Made by a program: the position numbers and the translations under genes. Shown here in pieces: positions 6,369-7,757 of a stretch of 7,757 nt of DNA. The notes under the pieces are model-generated. The model saw nothing but the letters and a program-made list of their open reading frames with translations, searched no databases and was not told the DNA's origin. Within the stretch, counting starts at the first letter, position 1. Each line of letters starts with the position of its first letter. Source of the DNA: Mycoplasmataceae bacterium (GTDB taxonomy: Bacteria > Bacillota_I > Bacilli_A > Mycoplasmatales > Hepatoplasmataceae); the NCBI GenBank assembly GCA_013214845.1, contig JABSQC010000029.1, positions 1-7,757 of the forward strand, given 5' to 3'.

Positions 6369-7757
6369 TTATTCTCCAATAAACTCTTTAGCTTCAGATA
6401 ATTTTACACTAACTATTTTAGTTATACCTGCATTACCTTCCATAGTAACTCCATATAAAACATCACAAAGTTCCATTGTACCTGGTCTGTGGGTTACTAA
6501 CATTACTTGTGTTTTCTTATTAAGTTCTCTACAAAAGTTTCCATATCTTTCAACATTACTTTCGTCTAGTGGCGCCTCTGCTTCATCCATTATAAGGAAA
6601 GGTATCTTTTTAACTGAAAGTATTGAGAAAATAAATGCTAATGAAATCATTGCTTTTTCACCACCAGAAAATAAAGACAGATTAGTTATTGTTTTATTCT
6701 TAGGTTTTACTACTATATCTATTCCTGACTCTAATTTGTTTTCCTCGTCAGTATATTGTATTCTTGCAATACCACCATTAAATGTAGAAGAATATATTTT
6801 ATTAAATTCTACATTTACTTTCTCAAACATATCAGAGAACTTAGCTTGCATTTGTGCATCTAACTTTTTAATAGTATCTAGTAGCATGTTCCTGCTTTTT
6901 TCAATATCCTCATATGAAGTTTTCATTTCTTCATATCTAGAAGAAACTTTTTTATATACATCAATTGAATCCAAGTTAATGTAACCAAGTTTTTCAATCT
7001 TGTACTTCAAGTCATTTACTTTAATTTGAGCATCTTCAGGACTTTCTTTTAAATCTCTTTTGTTACTCATTAACCCTTCATAAGAAAGTTTGTAATCAGC
7101 ATTAAGAATTTCTATATATCTATTAAATTCACTAGATAACTTCTCTTCTTTACTAGTTAATAGAGAAACCTTATCTATGTATTCAAATAATTCTGTATTC
7201 AATTGTTTTAATTCTTTTTTATCACTTAAAATACCTTCATTATTATCAATCTTTAAATTATTAAGAAAACTTATTCTCTCGTTTATAGATGAAAGTTCAG
7301 AAAGTAATTTATTTTTATTATCTTCAATGTTAACTGCATCACTTTCTTTAATATTTATTTCCTCTCCAAATTTTTCAAAATACTCACCTTTAATTAAAGA
7401 TATGCTGTTTTTTATTTCATTTATTTTTGCTAAAGTATTTGTCTCTTTCTGTTTAAAGAATGAAATTTCTTTAAAAGTATTCTCAAAATCTACTTTAAGT
7501 TTTGATATATCTAGTAAAAGTTTATCTTTTTCATCGCTTAGTTCTTTAGATTTTTCTTTGTTTAATTCAATAATTTTTGCATTATCAAATTTATCATTAG
7601 ATGTTTCTCCACCAAATATAGTGTATCCATCCTTAATAAGGAAGCCATCTTTTGAAAGAATTGTATGAGTTGATTTAATTAATTTTGAAGCCTTTGAGGC
7701 ATTAGTATAGTTATCAAAAACAAATAAGTCATTTACATATTTGCTAATAATATCTTT
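6369..7757 (-). CDS. smc: Chromosome segregation ATPase SMC, C-terminal 462 residues, truncated by window edge
   Basis: An open frame enters at the right edge and ends at TAA 6371-6369. It gives the last 462 residues of SMC, the dimeric coiled-coil ATPase that organises and condenses the chromosome with ScpA and ScpB. In fragment numbering, residues 1-60 look like the end of the hinge ([18 protein letters not shown], then [18 protein letters not shown]). About 60-310 is a Lys/Glu-rich coiled coil. The C-terminal head carries the ABC signature FSGGEKA (363-369), the Walker B segment [13 protein letters not shown] (387-399) with its D-loop, and the switch THRPGTME (422-429). The Walker A site and N-terminal head lie outside the window. 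The signature starts with Phe where Leu is usual, and no Trp occurs in this part. It is 1 nt upstream of ftsY; smc-ftsY linkage is common in Firmicutes and Mollicutes. Confidence 0.97.
   Translation of the reverse strand, partial: KDIISKYVNDLFVFDNYTNASKASKLIKSTHTILSKDGFLIKDGYTIFGGETSNDKFDNAKIIELNKEKSKELSDEKDKLLLDISKLKVDFENTFKEISFFKQKETNTLAKINEIKNSISLIKGEYFEKFGEEINIKESDAVNIEDNKNKLLSELSSINERISFLNNLKIDNNEGILSDKKELKQLNTELFEYIDKVSLLTSKEEKLSSEFNRYIEILNADYKLSYEGLMSNKRDLKESPEDAQIKVNDLKYKIEKLGYINLDSIDVYKKVSSRYEEMKTSYEDIEKSRNMLLDTIKKLDAQMQAKFSDMFEKVNVEFNKIYSSTFNGGIARIQYTDEENKLESGIDIVVKPKNKTITNLSLFSGGEKAMISLAFIFSILSVKKIPFLIMDEAEAPLDESNVERYGNFCRELNKKTQVMLVTHRPGTMELCDVLYGVTMEGNAGITKIVSVKLSEAKEFIGE
6374..6377 (-). 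promoter_or_regulatory. Shine-Dalgarno site that decides the ftsY start
   Basis: GGAG ends 6 nt before the ATG at 6367 and lies within the last codons of smc. It favours the ATG over the in-frame TTG at 6379. Confidence 0.65.

Noticed and set aside
6368..6379. TTG at 6379 as the ftsY start
   Set aside because: It would add four residues overlapping smc, and the GGAG that should guide the ribosome lies downstream of it; the ATG at 6367 is better placed.
6736..6984. Plus-strand open frame of 82 codons
   Set aside because: Antisense to the conserved smc C-terminal region, with no start signals.
7177..7668. Plus-strand open frame of 163 codons
   Set aside because: It is antisense to the Lys/Glu-rich coiled coil of smc, and its Ser/Phe/Leu-rich product is what the reverse of such a coil gives.
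1..7757. CRISPR arrays, tRNA or rRNA genes, insertion sequences, phage genes
   Set aside because: No spaced direct repeats, cloverleaf-like segments, transposase motifs or terminal repeats were seen, and almost no non-coding space remains.

Overview
The window looks like a piece of a Mollicutes genome of the Spiroplasma / Mesoplasma / Entomoplasma kind. It is very AT-rich, and it only makes sense with translation table 4 (UGA = Trp). Read that way, every base except two short gaps (1131-1184 and 5033-5064) is coding. I count 14 UGA codons inside genes at positions where Trp is plausible, and no UGG codon in those same frames. The genus is inferred from code, composition and gene content; it was not checked against any database.

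All genes lie on the minus strand, so transcription runs from the right edge to the left. From 7757 downward the order is: 3' part of smc (chromosome condensation ATPase); ftsY (SRP receptor); ylxM (SRP-associated HTH protein); ffh (SRP GTPase); an unrecognised 837-residue multi-pass membrane protein; rpsP (ribosomal protein S16); rimM (16S rRNA processing factor); and the first 127 codons of an aquaporin/glycerol-facilitator-like channel that runs off the left edge. Spacing is extremely tight. smc and ftsY are 1 nt apart, ftsY/ylxM overlap by 14 nt, ffh and the membrane protein share one base (TAATG), rpsP/rimM overlap by 20 nt, and rimM abuts the channel gene.

The right half (7757-3698) carries almost the whole protein side of the co-translational targeting pathway: Ffh binds signal sequences, FtsY receives the complex at the membrane, and YlxM is linked to SRP. 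The left part (1130-1) is the conserved rpsP-rimM ribosome-maturation pair. A candidate promoter and a strong Shine-Dalgarno site lie in the 54-nt gap before rpsP, so that pair may have its own transcript start.

The two most unusual points both concern membrane proteins placed in this housekeeping string. A large protein, with about 536 residues predicted to lie outside the cell, is translationally coupled to ffh. A MIP-family channel follows rimM where trmD would usually be. The large protein (1185-3698) is the best candidate for undescribed biology. With the standard genetic code it falls into several fragments and is easily missed.
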